Below are positions 55,201 through 62,544 of a stretch of 64,000 nt of DNA, piece by piece. The notes under the pieces are model-generated. The model searched no databases, was not told where the DNA came from, and saw nothing but the letters and a program-made list of their open reading frames with translations. The stretch comes from an uncultured Eubacteriales bacterium (GTDB lineage: Bacteria > Bacillota > Clostridia > Christensenellales > Borkfalkiaceae), in contig UQHL01000005.1 of assembly GCA_900540805.1 (NCBI GenBank), positions 1 to 64,000 of the forward strand, written 5' to 3'. Every line of letters starts with the position of its first letter. Position 1 is the stretch's first letter. The translations under genes and the position numbers were made by a program.

Positions 55201-58041
55201 ACAATTTTCTTCATCAAAGATTATTGCGAGCATTATTATTCGGACGTTATGAAAGAGTTTATCGGCGAAGAGAATTTTGCGTATTTCGGAACTGATGAAG
55301 AGAATACGGCTTATTACTATTTCAAAGACAGTTTAAGCGTTGATAATCTGAATCGTATCAAGGAACAAGCCGACGAATATATCATTGCCGCGCCTGTCTT
55401 GTATATGTCGCAGGAATCTTTGGAAGATAAGAATATTACTTTTTTGAAAGTGGACAGGGACGTGGACGAAACCGAACTAAAAATAAACGACGAGATAGCA
55501 AAGTTTGCGATGAAAGCGGTGTATAACAAAAAATTACCGCTCGAAGCGACGATGATAAGCCGAAATTGCGGATCGGATATTGAAAAAGGTATCTCGACGC
55601 ACTTTGACGGTATGCACTTAAATACCGATTTTATCGCAAATCTGTATGCGTTATACGGTGAAGAGCGTATGAATTACGTTCTTGCAAACACCGTGCAGAT
55701 GTCGGACAGCGACGGCAGATACAGCCCCGATAATAAAGCGTGGGCAAAGGAAATCAATATCAATAACGCCGAAGATGACAGACGAACGTTTTACGTTAAT
55801 TCCCATCCGGCAGTTCTCGACGGGTTTATTACGGCTTACCGCAAACACGTTAAAGAGTTCAAAGAACAATTAGACAAGGAGGAAAACAAAGAACAAATGA
55901 GCGAAAACACGCGTGACTACACGAAAATCACCGCAAGGGGAGATAAGGTAGTCAATATCGAAAAAGACATTAGCGGCAGAGATATTGCGATTATAGACCG
56001 CACGGCAACGTCAAACAAAGACTACGTTGTGGCAATCGGCTATCATACCGCCACGGGCGATTGGGAGCAAGGCAGATACGGTTTCGAGTCGCAGGAAAAA
56101 GCAGAGAATTGGAGAAAGAACGAATACGGATCGGAAAAACCGAAAATCGAGCACACAAAAATCAACGTTGCAAACGACGCGTTTATCAAAAAGTCGGGTG
56201 TAGGGAGCGTATTCAAAATGCCGACAAACGGCGAATATGCAGGGTTCACTTACTATATGTTTAATGACAAAATCAGACCGTCGCGCCAACTTGTGGACTT
56301 ACAAAGCGACAGCAGAGAGCTGTGCTACGAACTTTCCGTCCGCGATGACAGAGAAATCGAACTTCGCAAAGGCTACGGAGATAACGAGCAAATTGTCGTG
56401 CTTACGGCAGAAGAGTTTAAGGAAGCGGTAGGCGGAACGACTAACAAAGACTACGAAACGCAGGAAAATACGGATACGAAATGGCTGAATACGAGCGTAC
56501 CGCAAGAAGCGTTCCGTAAAGAATACCCGAAGAGTATGTTGTTCGTTTTGCCGAATAAACAGGACTTCGGCGGTATGTCGTTCTTTATCCCGTCGGCTTT
56601 TGTCGGGGAAGATAAGAACAGCGACGACGGACGTATTCTGATCCGGTTGCCCGAAGATTTCGTTATTAAAGCGCAGAGTCGTGACGAAACGAGAGAAGCA
56701 ACGCTTACGGCGTATGATTTCAACCGACTTTGCAACAACACGACCGCAGAAGATTATAAACAGGCGCAAGCGGAAAGCGCGCCGGGAAGCGAAACTCCGA
56801 GCGATTGGAATTACGTTTCCGTTCCTGAAAAAGCGAGAATTGCGAGCTTCGACGACAGTACCTTATTCAGAATGCCCGACGGCAAGTATCAAGATTATAC
56901 CTATTACGTTCCGAACAAGTGTGTTAAAGAGAACGCCGAAAAAGGCACGATCAGGTTGAGCTTACATAACGACTATACCGTTCGTTTAAGTGACAACAGC
57001 GGCGAAGAAAAGAAAACGGCAGAACTTACGGCAAAGAGTTTTTGCGAGGAAGTCAGAGGAAAGGATGCAGGCGCATACGGCACGGAATACAAACGACCGA
57101 GCATTGAAGCGAATACTTCTTTCGACGAAAAAGAAAAAGCGTTACGCACCGCCGTTCCCGACGAAATGAAAAAGCGACCGAATTGGGTTGTAGTTAAAAC
57201 GTGGTGGAACGCCGAAAAAAATAAATACAATAAACGCCCCGTCAACTGCAACAGCGACAATGGCGAGTATGCCGAAAGCGACAATCCCGAAACGTGGACG
57301 ACTTTCGATAACGCCTTAAAGTATCTGAAAGAAAAAGGCGGCACGACTGTTGCCTATGCGCTTGACGGAAAGGACAATATTGCCTGTATCGACCTTGACC
57401 GTTGTTACGACGAGAACGGACAGCCGTCCGCGCTTGCAAAAGAAGTTCTTTCAAAGTGCGGCAAGACCTACGTTGAAAAGTCGGTAAGCGGAAACGGATT
57501 GCATATTTTCGGTAAAACGAGCGGTATGGATATTCGTACATTCTCGAAAGACGGCGATTTGGAATTTTATCAGAAAGAACATTTCATCGCAATGACGGGC
57601 GACGGCGCAGGCTATTCCCGCCTTGAAAGTTTCGATACGTTCGAAATGAAAGAACTTTTGTCCCGTAAATGCGAGAAACGCGAAGAGTGGAAAGGCGTAT
57701 GCAAGGGCGTGAACGGACTGTCAACAATGACCGACCGTGACGTCGTGGAAAAGGCGTCGAATGCAAAGAACGGGGATAAATTCAAGAGGCTTTATGCGGG
57801 GGAAGATTTGCAGAACAATCACTCGAACTCGGATATGTCGCTGATGAATTTACTTGCCTATTGGTGTAACGGAGATAAAGAGCAAATGCTCCGCATCTTT
57901 GCAACGAGCGGATTATTCAGACCGAATAAATTGCCGGACTATTACGAGGGAACGGCAATCAAAGCCTTGCGCTCAATGCCCGTTAAATCGACCTATACGC
58001 CGATCATTCCGAAAAATACAGGCGGTAACGGCAAGCGATGA
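46201..58041 (+). CDS. Giant multidomain protein: ArdC-like, MutS-I-like, DNA methylase, SNF2 helicase, primase-like
   Basis: The start TTG 46201 overlaps the preceding stop, with aaaggagg 11 bases upstream; GTG 46189 lies in the ribosome site. The 3,946 residues hold, in order: an ArdC/LtrC-like segment (about 20-85); a MutS domain I-like segment (about 255-340, RMGDFYEIMGKKAEQAAEIL, PMCGYPYH); an adenine-type methylase (LEPAMGTGNFFG near 1010, NVPFGGY near 1076); a SNF2/DEAD helicase (HHIVGSGKT near 1696, FVDEADAYKN near 1858, QRDGRGIRQGN near 2193); an unassigned acidic region (about 2500-3200); three tandem units of about 95 residues (3330-3625); and a primase-polymerase-like C-terminus (CIDLDRCYD near 3729, SGNGLHIFGK near 3763) with a helical tail. 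Such polyvalent proteins are thought to enter recipients with conjugating DNA and protect or replicate it. The functions are inferred from motifs. Confidence 0.75.
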   Translation: MSDIRRNADRNRAIQAMMTDGEQLKTFYRFVANNPHIALHDACQIVISRPSASVCFSFEEWNAQGRRVTKGRKGIPYYDGDGNKYFVFDVTDTHGENRYRRAAQPVKKILDGLDLLNGTEIADSNRGDYRIMLSGVVTYLGQNDFLTENDEIRNRLIAEGVAYSLYSTTGFPKERGITLKGYPYGLNENADLFREVQKAVEVLQQDINDAIYNKQNEVPVIDDIDEEYVSDEPVIPKADEQPVAQEEKVETPTVSPFYQRYAEIQKDNPDCIVTYRMGDFYEIMGKKAEQAAEILGLTLTGRNVGLPERVPMCGYPYHVADTYLEKLIEKTSVIIVEPDAEPFKILSRAEAGVEDTLVEVTKEESEEFERAFAEKKSDEQSESGIEDDEPTDEEIEEAFAAAEAEETDGDGDSEDYDYEEDKKPTKETKPENRGKPIWERRNRPSMQRSLFDAFDEQTPEEKFTEQILKGGSGVSGGKIRIYTEYKKNPYEKDFARFLSREYGIGGRGGPDGIDEMHDGKGIRFSKKNTETGEIEVAVNLKWEQVAVKIADLIDEDNYLNESEQREYVTLVRFREERQTAKDDNDLIKTIARQIVEYGTAHTYCEKYSDYPDYLGESMQFYTQHYEEVNAELIKFDEVKSVGKGNIYPYSSPNILFKLPYCPVWQAREERDRQRTERVKDYVDRFTRQCADEYKPSYEKTVVLSVKSDELPEREYLFLKDHREDFTKYFLKQKGVENVDLSMQRIEITFDRKYIESLISGNEQTPEERGKIRKIANGILAEGIKESTEGNYCSFFEDFKDNENFVRSHKNEIVEELCRREEVSDVEMTDDGFDVNYYTQYLWNYKDEQEDSTAVSDLDAEEDEEWENRIESGEITQIEPVGESTKESNTDLTKIGFEQSELGGVKQRFKNNIEAIKLVNRLINIQKEATADEKKVLAKYVGWGGLAQAFDEHNVAWQNEYKELKDILSVEEYAAAKGSVLNAHYTSKTVIDGIYKALTRFGVKGNNRILEPAMGTGNFFGFMPQEIADGAKLYGVELDRVTGKIATKLYPQAKIQIKGFEETSFADNSFDLMVTNVPFGGYTVFDPDYNKYNFYIHDYFIAKGIDKIKPNGLMAVITSKGTMDKQNPSIRKYIADRAELVGAVRLPNTAFKQTANTEVVTDILFFRKREEKINATIENTEWLATGKTEEGFEVNNYYIAHPEMVLGTLAKETGLYGAEDITVKPDGRDLSEAINGAISRLPQDFYVNPEPTEEAESKEEVEVDYDVKPMNLKAVNGKLYMRVGDCMVEQPVPSFPKDAYQRIVEMIAIRKQLRKVLDLQVEGCSDDFLTREQWQLGARYDMFVKRFGYINSKNNLRLFKPDGDSALLFACENVSEDEETVTKADVFTKRTIRPYTAVTSTDDCFEALQISKNERGCVDISYIEELTKKDYDTVLAELGNAVFRNPVAVNPEDKYSGFETAEEYLSGRVVDKLQAAERMKQSNSDLIDYDKNISALREVQPSPVKASDIAVRVGTSWIDKELYKEFFCELIGMPYYYRDGVELYYNKHDGSWRIDRTRYARGYDSINVDKVYGTSRANAYRLFEDCLNQRSTQIYDTVLDADGREKRVLNNSETVAAREKQNKIVEAFKDWIFKDPQRRDELETIYNRLFNQIRLPKYDGSYLRFPEMNPAIELRPHQKDAVHRIITSGNTLLHHIVGSGKTFTICAAAMKLRQYGLAKKPMIAVPNHLVQQWANSFRELYPTAKLLIATKDDLDKDHREQFVSKVAMGDWDSVIIAQSSFAKINISPERQIAKIREEIAAIERSIEMQWEDSNSPSGSVKNLERIKKGREAQLKKLLDESKKDNVLIFEKLGVDYLFVDEADAYKNLFLYTKMNNVAGISNAASARASDLQLKIEYINELHGGDKGVVFATGTPISNSMTEMYTMQTYLQKRTLEKLGIDYFDAWAADFGETVTALELAPSGKGYRARTRFAKFTNLPELLTLYHSFADVKTDVKLDVPEVERKVITLKPSDTVIDLTEEIAKRADAIYAGGVDPHIDNMLKVTGDGKKLALDPRCIDPMLSDESGSKLNYCADNVCEEWKNSADIKGTQLVFCDLSTPKKPYSEYVYGKDFDAYNDLKHKLVERGIPENEIAFIHDANTDKAKQDLFNAINAGTVRVLIGSTEKCGAGTNVQERLVAIHHLDAPYRPRDLIQRDGRGIRQGNRNKIIRIYTYAEERTFDSYSYQILETKQRFISQVEKGDMTVREADDIDEATLSYAEIKAITSANPKIKRKMELDMEMARLRDLESRYKKELFALQDKVRKEFPEQIQRQELYLERVRKDVELVKEKYNPEHFEINVGGTVYSDSVEDGKKNGGLALMDALFHNKMGTAVAEYCGFKISLNPIELLSNERSITLSGAGQYKMDIGESASGNLTRLENFIKEFAAREERAVKRLESTKADFEVAKEQVKVPFEHKDKIMELNTELSELNAELDLNKREEVVIDDEENGEEPVTAETEDNYMALPPKRTEAKTRTNKKKTMLTENLYKTYKQIETQNPGAMVFAVKNGDYTCFDDTTEELTALSSLSPSYFKVGEKEVKTLTIDETLFKEFASAFVSADLKIALFDEPEEEKTFIDESDRVAAMQVDILPDYTVSQGQMHEYGYTWDGMLPVRVRTARVLYGTGVELYRLGKNDTEGKVENGDFEDTESLYGVEKPAWQAFISSERGRAYLTAWHNVVESASEVVREDMSYLDGMYADSISDGFYEERTAIDRVLNGEYAPSEEAKPFIKPLLERYHKRFPLDILLSSYGWDNDSVYSALARNIPNVELKDYAIDVVYEINLNEFIDEQLDEINWLNMIDGEDEGRFDDIICDLKPSFEDSYFNKSDDTYPYDEWYDDFTEEKIIPYLEEKLKKSGYKSINEPVLVESPNYKELVRESVEKEFEEFKVNLMSKSAEEIFQSNYEIHIKTELFDTLCGEYVDVGEEYYRALYEEVDHGGILQQLYDDFISSENASVSTGEDTIFFIKDYCEHYYSDVMKEFIGEENFAYFGTDEENTAYYYFKDSLSVDNLNRIKEQADEYIIAAPVLYMSQESLEDKNITFLKVDRDVDETELKINDEIAKFAMKAVYNKKLPLEATMISRNCGSDIEKGISTHFDGMHLNTDFIANLYALYGEERMNYVLANTVQMSDSDGRYSPDNKAWAKEININNAEDDRRTFYVNSHPAVLDGFITAYRKHVKEFKEQLDKEENKEQMSENTRDYTKITARGDKVVNIEKDISGRDIAIIDRTATSNKDYVVAIGYHTATGDWEQGRYGFESQEKAENWRKNEYGSEKPKIEHTKINVANDAFIKKSGVGSVFKMPTNGEYAGFTYYMFNDKIRPSRQLVDLQSDSRELCYELSVRDDREIELRKGYGDNEQIVVLTAEEFKEAVGGTTNKDYETQENTDTKWLNTSVPQEAFRKEYPKSMLFVLPNKQDFGGMSFFIPSAFVGEDKNSDDGRILIRLPEDFVIKAQSRDETREATLTAYDFNRLCNNTTAEDYKQAQAESAPGSETPSDWNYVSVPEKARIASFDDSTLFRMPDGKYQDYTYYVPNKCVKENAEKGTIRLSLHNDYTVRLSDNSGEEKKTAELTAKSFCEEVRGKDAGAYGTEYKRPSIEANTSFDEKEKALRTAVPDEMKKRPNWVVVKTWWNAEKNKYNKRPVNCNSDNGEYAESDNPETWTTFDNALKYLKEKGGTTVAYALDGKDNIACIDLDRCYDENGQPSALAKEVLSKCGKTYVEKSVSGNGLHIFGKTSGMDIRTFSKDGDLEFYQKEHFIAMTGDGAGYSRLESFDTFEMKELLSRKCEKREEWKGVCKGVNGLSTMTDRDVVEKASNAKNGDKFKRLYAGEDLQNNHSNSDMSLMNLLAYWCNGDKEQMLRIFATSGLFRPNKLPDYYEGTAIKALRSMPVKSTYTPIIPKNTGGNGKR

Positions 58042-58805
58042 CAAGACTTTATCACGGCGACTGTCTGACAGTGATGAAAGAACTACCGGAGCAAAGCGTT
58101 GACCTTATTCTATGCGATCTTCCGTATGGTTGCGGCAAGACAAAACATAAGTGGGATAGGGAAATCGACCTGACGGAACTTTGGAAAGGATATAAGCGAC
58201 TTCTGAAACCGGACGGCATCGTCTGCTTATTCGGAAACGAGCCTTTCACAAGCAAGCTGATTCAGAGCAATACGGATATGTTTCGTTACAAAATGGTATG
58301 GGAAAAGGAAAGTCCGACGGGGTTTTTGAATTCTAATTACAAGCCGCTGTCCCTGTTTGAAGATATTGTTGTTTTCAGCAAAGGGACGGTGGGCAGTAAG
58401 AGCAAACTGCCGATACGGTATTACCCGCAAGGACTTATTCAGAAAGAGCAAGTAAAACGAAACAGACCGAACTCGACGTGGCGAAGCGGAAAAGGATACG
58501 GAGGCAATAACAAACTCAATTCGGATACGGAATACGTTACGCATTACGCGAACTATCCGACGGATATATTGAGGTTTTCAAGAGATAGAAGCGCCGTTCA
58601 CCCGACGCAAAAACCTGTCGCGCTTCTCGAATATCTGATTAAAACCTATACGAAAGAGGGTGAGGCGGTAATGGATAACTGTATGGGTTCGGGAAGCGCG
58701 GGCATTGCCTGCAAAAACACGGGCAGACAGTTTATAGGTATCGAAGCGGACGATTATTACTTTCAGACGGCAAAAGAGAGAATAGAAAAAGGCTACGGCG
58801 TGTAG
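58038..58805 (+). CDS. DNA methyltransferase, beta class (N4-cytosine or N6-adenine)
   Basis: This 255-residue protein starts in an ATGA overlap with the giant gene. Motif IV is DLPYG (residues 27-31) near the N-terminus and motif I (DNCMGSGSAGIACKNTGRQF) lies near the C-terminus, the order of beta-class enzymes. HPTQKP precedes motif I as usual. No restriction endonuclease is adjacent, so it probably modifies element DNA to evade host restriction. It ends in a hairpin shared with the convergent gene. Confidence 0.85.
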   Translation: MTRLYHGDCLTVMKELPEQSVDLILCDLPYGCGKTKHKWDREIDLTELWKGYKRLLKPDGIVCLFGNEPFTSKLIQSNTDMFRYKMVWEKESPTGFLNSNYKPLSLFEDIVVFSKGTVGSKSKLPIRYYPQGLIQKEQVKRNRPNSTWRSGKGYGGNNKLNSDTEYVTHYANYPTDILRFSRDRSAVHPTQKPVALLEYLIKTYTKEGEAVMDNCMGSGSAGIACKNTGRQFIGIEADDYYFQTAKERIEKGYGV

Positions 58806-58813
58806 CCGTAGCC
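58786..58813 (-). terminator. Terminator for the AAA/DUF4143 gene
   Basis: GGCTACGGC, 5-base loop, GCCGTAGCC (58791-58813) is a 9-bp perfect stem. On the - strand it is followed by five T (complement of 58786-58790). It also overlaps the stop of the + strand methyltransferase. Confidence 0.75.
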
Positions 58814-58820
58814 GAAGAAA

Positions 58821-60020
58821 TTATTCGTTAAGCAAAAATTTGATAATGTTGTAATGTTTGATACCATTACGCGAAAAGTCGGGGAGATCGCCCGATATGA
58901 CGTATTTCGGATAGTTGTCTTTGATTCTTTCAAGGTTTCCGAATTCGCGTTCGACTGTTTCGGTAGAAGCGAGGAGATAACAGACTTGAACGTAAAGAGT
59001 ATCCGAACCTTTGTATGCAACAAAGTCGATTTCGTAATCGTCGGTTTTACCGACTTTTACGTCGTAACCACGGTACAAAAGTTCAAGATATACGATATTC
59101 TCGTACAACTTATTATAGTCGATTTCGCCGCTCGCTTTTACGCAGTTTCTGAGTCCCAGATCGACGGTGTAATACTTTTCGTTCGTGGTAAGAAGTTTCT
59201 TGCCCTTAATATCGTAACGCTGTGCGCTATACACGACCATCGCTTTTTTAATGTAGTCGATATAGGCGATTACCGTTTCTACCGTTGTGTTGATGCCTTC
59301 TTGCTTTAACGCGGCAACAATGGAGCGCGCGGAAAACGGATTGGCAATATTGTCCATCAAAAAGGCAAGAATCATATTCAAAAGATTCGTATCTTTAATG
59401 TTGTTCCTTTGAATAATGTCTTTGACAACGATGGCGTCGTAAGTGTCCGAAAGGTATGCTTCAAGCGAAATTTCTTCGAGTGAAAAACGCATCGGTAAAC
59501 CGCCGTATTTGAGATAGTCTTGAAACAACACTTCGTCGGACTTGAATTTGCTGTTTTGTTCGAGCATTTGCTTGGCTTCCGATAGCGTAAAAGGATAGAC
59601 GTGGATTTGAATATAACGTCCCGCAATCAGCGTTGCAAGTTCGCCTGAAAGGAGTTTTGAATTCGAGCCGGTGATATAGATGTCGCAATCGATGTCAACG
59701 AGAAGAGAAGAAACAACTTCTTCCCACCCTGAAACGACCTGTATTTCATCAAGGAAAATGTACGCTTTTGCGTTCAACTTTTCACAAGCAGAAATGAGAT
59801 ATTCGTACAAGACGTCACCGTCTTTGAATTTCTTGTTCTTTTTGGATTCAAGACTGATATTGATGATTTGCGATTTAGATCTTCCGTTCTTCAAAAGATA
59901 GTCCTGAATTTGTGAAAGTAAAACAGTTTTCCCGGAACGGCGAACGCCTGTTAATACTTTAATCAGATTCTTATCTATCAGCGGAACGATTTGGCTGATA
60001 TATGCTTCTCGAATAATCAT
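58821..60020 (-). CDS. AAA ATPase with DUF4143 domain
   Basis: This 399-residue protein starts after gaggtgat. The Walker A is GVRRSGKT (residues 25-32), Walker B is AYIFLDEIQ, and sensor-type ITGSNSKLLS follows. The C-terminal part is DUF4143, ending in a nuclease-like fold candidate (DDYEIDFVAYKGSDTLYVQV) similar to PD-(D/E)xK enzymes. The family is common and poorly understood. It is the only - strand gene in the element, has its own consensus promoter and terminator, and splits an otherwise compact + strand module, which suggests independent insertion as cargo. Confidence 0.8.
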   Translation of the reverse strand: MIIREAYISQIVPLIDKNLIKVLTGVRRSGKTVLLSQIQDYLLKNGRSKSQIINISLESKKNKKFKDGDVLYEYLISACEKLNAKAYIFLDEIQVVSGWEEVVSSLLVDIDCDIYITGSNSKLLSGELATLIAGRYIQIHVYPFTLSEAKQMLEQNSKFKSDEVLFQDYLKYGGLPMRFSLEEISLEAYLSDTYDAIVVKDIIQRNNIKDTNLLNMILAFLMDNIANPFSARSIVAALKQEGINTTVETVIAYIDYIKKAMVVYSAQRYDIKGKKLLTTNEKYYTVDLGLRNCVKASGEIDYNKLYENIVYLELLYRGYDVKVGKTDDYEIDFVAYKGSDTLYVQVCYLLASTETVEREFGNLERIKDNYPKYVISGDLPDFSRNGIKHYNIIKFLLNE

Positions 60021-60051
60021 AAAATCACCTCATTTACTATGATGTGCTTTT

Positions 60052-60091
60052 ATTATATCAGACAAAAATGTAAAAGTCAATACTTTTGTCT
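60052..60091 (-). promoter_or_regulatory. Promoter of the AAA/DUF4143 gene with inverted repeat
   Basis: On the - strand TTGACT (60080-60075), 17 bases, TATAAT (60057-60052) forms a strong promoter. The arms AGACAAAA (60060-60067) and TTTTGTCT (60084-60091) enclose the -35 box and could bind a repressor. A third GACAAAAAT lies at 60102. Confidence 0.75.
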
Positions 60092-60150
60092 GTTTTAGAA
60101 CCGACAAAAATACAAGAAAAATAAAATTTGTAAGGAGAAAAACACGAAAA

Positions 60151-60297
60151 ATGAAGAAAAACAACATACGAGATACTCCCGTCATCGTAATTCCGAAAGG
60201 TTACACGATAGACGACCTGATGGACTTCGACGACGAGGGTTACGAGAACGGCGAGCCGGCAATGGTAGAGGAGGTGAAAGTTGTCTTTGAGCAATGA
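60151..60297 (+). CDS. Small acidic protein of the conjugative element
   Basis: A 48-residue frame starts at ATG 60151 after taaggag. It is acidic in its second half (DDLMDFDDEGYENGEPAMVE). Its end overlaps the TTG start of the ArdC gene by 17 bases, which suggests translational coupling. No known family is recognised; short proteins in this position are common in conjugative modules. Confidence 0.55.
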   Translation: MKKNNIRDTPVIVIPKGYTIDDLMDFDDEGYENGEPAMVEEVKVVFEQ

Positions 60298-61948
60298 AGA
60301 GAAAAATGCGGCGTATGAGAAACTAACGCCGCAGAGAAAGCAACTTGTGGACAAGGTTATGGAAAACCTTGAAAAAGGCAATCTCTTTTGGACGCAGGGT
60401 TGGGTATCGTCGGGCGCGCCGGAATCGGCAATTACAGGAAAGAAATATCGTGGAATCAACAACCTTTTTCTGTCGCTTATTGCAATGAGCGAGAGCTACG
60501 GGGATAACCGTTGGGCAACGTTCAAGCAGATGGAAGAAAAGGGTTGGACTTTCAAGAAAGACGAAGAAGGCAACAGCCTTGCAAAGGGTAAGGGCGCAAG
60601 CATTGAGTATTACGAAATGCGAGATAAAGAAACGAAAAGGCGTTTCGACAGAAGCGTTCTCGACGGAATGACGGCGAGCGAACAGCAAGAGTATATGGAT
60701 AAAAACGTGTATTGGCTGCGCAAATTCTACCGTGTATTCAACTGTTCGCTGATGGACGGCGTACCCGTAAAGGAGAAACCGCAAATCGACGTCAACGACC
60801 GTAACGGCAGAGCCGAAGCTATCCTTGATTATTGGGATAAAAACGAAGCGAAAATCATCTACGGCGGCAGTCGGGCTTTTTATCGGACGGATACGGACGA
60901 AGTGCATTTGCCCGAACGCGCGGACTTTAAGAGTATGCAGGAATTTTACTCGACCGCATTGCACGAAATCGGACACAGCACGGGACACGAAAGCCGTCTT
61001 AACCGAGATTTATCGGGCAGATTCGGTAGCGAGGACTATGCAATGGAAGAATTGCGAGCCGAGATTGCTTCTATCTTTATGGAGCAGGACTTGGAAATAG
61101 AGCCGAGCGAGGGACGATTGCAGAACAACGCGGCGTATATACAGTCTTGGAAAGAAGAAATCAAGGAAAATCCGAACGCGCTGTTTACGGCAATTACCGA
61201 TGCGGATAAAATCGCAAAGTACGTTTCAGGGAAAGAACAAGAATATCGTCAGACCAAAGATATTCAGTTTTACGCGATTGTTGAGGAAACGAACGCTTAT
61301 TCCGAGCAGGTATATAAATGCTGTATCTGCGACGAAGAAGGCAGAGTGAAGCCGCTTATCAATTACGGTTTTGCCGACCGTGACGCGCTCGAAAAAGAGT
61401 TGGACAAACTTAAAGAACTCGACCTTTGGAAAGACAAGACGTTTGAAGAAGTGAGTATCGAAGAACTCAAAGAAAAAGGCGCGGCGGGCAAGGTGGAGCA
61501 AGAAAAGTCGTCGGAGTACATACGACCTTCCGAACTTGTAGCGACGGAAGTCGCGGCGCGAGCATTGCCCGTCAGTATGGACGGCAGAGGCAAGGCGAGC
61601 CTTACGCGGATGAGCGACAGAGAAACGCTTGAACGAGCAGAAAAACATTTCGGAACGGACGCAAAGTTTTCCGATCTCTACAATGGGAAAACCGTGTTGG
61701 GAAGCGAGGAAAAGAGCGAATATGCGTTGATGTTGCGCCTTGCATTATTCTGCGGAAACGACAAAGAGCAGCTACTTCGCTTATTCAAATCGTCGGGGCA
61801 ATTCCGCGACGAAAAGCCGAACGCTTACTATATGAAAATGGCAGAAAACGGCTTGAAATTCATTGCAGACAAACGGAGTGCTTTCGGTGGAGCAAACGAA
61901 GCGAGCGGCTTTACCAAAGGCAAAGTCGGTATCAATTCAAAGAGGTAA
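60281..61948 (+). CDS. ArdC-type antirestriction protein with extra C-terminal domain
   Basis: TTG 60281 is used because gaggaggtg lies 7 bases upstream. The 555-residue protein has an ArdC N-terminal single-stranded-DNA-binding domain (residues about 15-140) and a zinc-metallopeptidase-like domain with STALHEIGHSTGHESRL (about 235) and Glu in EELRAEIASIF. A linker follows, then a C-terminal helical domain (about 455-535, MLRLALFCGNDKEQLLRLF) that resembles the tail of the giant protein's primase region. ArdC proteins protect incoming DNA from restriction. The shared tail suggests both proteins use a common partner or DNA structure. Confidence 0.8.
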   Translation: MSLSNEEKNAAYEKLTPQRKQLVDKVMENLEKGNLFWTQGWVSSGAPESAITGKKYRGINNLFLSLIAMSESYGDNRWATFKQMEEKGWTFKKDEEGNSLAKGKGASIEYYEMRDKETKRRFDRSVLDGMTASEQQEYMDKNVYWLRKFYRVFNCSLMDGVPVKEKPQIDVNDRNGRAEAILDYWDKNEAKIIYGGSRAFYRTDTDEVHLPERADFKSMQEFYSTALHEIGHSTGHESRLNRDLSGRFGSEDYAMEELRAEIASIFMEQDLEIEPSEGRLQNNAAYIQSWKEEIKENPNALFTAITDADKIAKYVSGKEQEYRQTKDIQFYAIVEETNAYSEQVYKCCICDEEGRVKPLINYGFADRDALEKELDKLKELDLWKDKTFEEVSIEELKEKGAAGKVEQEKSSEYIRPSELVATEVAARALPVSMDGRGKASLTRMSDRETLERAEKHFGTDAKFSDLYNGKTVLGSEEKSEYALMLRLALFCGNDKEQLLRLFKSSGQFRDEKPNAYYMKMAENGLKFIADKRSAFGGANEASGFTKGKVGINSKR

Positions 61949-61964
61949 AAACAAAAGTACGGAT

Positions 61965-62516
61965 ATGGTTCAGGACATATACACGACGGAAAGGAAGTAC
62001 AAAATCATCTATGCCGATCCGCCTTGGCAGTTCAGGACGTATTCGGCAAAAGGACAAGGGCGGAGCGCGGAAAGACATTATCCGACGATGCCCAAAACAG
62101 AGATACAGGCGTTGCCTGTGTCCCGTATCTGCGAGAAAGATTGCGTACTGTTTTTATGGGTAACAGCGCCGTGCCTTATAGAAGGAATAGAACTTATAAA
62201 GGCTTGGGGATTTACATATAAAACGGTCGCTTTCACTTGGATAAAAAAGTGCAAACGAGCAGACAAGATATTTACCGGAATGGGATATTACACTCGCTCT
62301 AATGCCGAATACTGCCTGATTGCAACAAAAGGAAAAGGACTAAAACGCAAGAGCCGTTCTGTTTCATCTGTCATTATGACTCCCATAGAAGAGCATAGTA
62401 AGAAACCTGACGAAACGAGAAAACGGATAGAAGCGTTGTACGGCGATGTGCCGAAGATAGAGTTGTTTGCAAGACGGCAGGCAGATAATTGGGACTGTTG
62501 GGGCAACGAAGTATAA
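61965..62516 (+). CDS. MT-A70-type adenine methyltransferase
   Basis: The frame is open from 61863, inside the ArdC gene. ATG 61965 is the first start after that gene and gives 183 residues, though its ribosome site is poor, so an upstream start is possible. The MT-A70 motif is IIYADPPWQF (near residue 13), followed by FLWVTAPCLIEGIELIKAWG and the C-terminal KPDETRKRIEALYGD. In bacteria and phages this family makes N6-methyladenine in DNA. With the beta-class enzyme and the methylase domain in the giant protein, this element carries three adenine-type methylase modules. Confidence 0.8.
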   Translation: MVQDIYTTERKYKIIYADPPWQFRTYSAKGQGRSAERHYPTMPKTEIQALPVSRICEKDCVLFLWVTAPCLIEGIELIKAWGFTYKTVAFTWIKKCKRADKIFTGMGYYTRSNAEYCLIATKGKGLKRKSRSVSSVIMTPIEEHSKKPDETRKRIEALYGDVPKIELFARRQADNWDCWGNEV

Positions 62517-62544
62517 ACATAAAAAACATAAGGAGCAAAAAACA

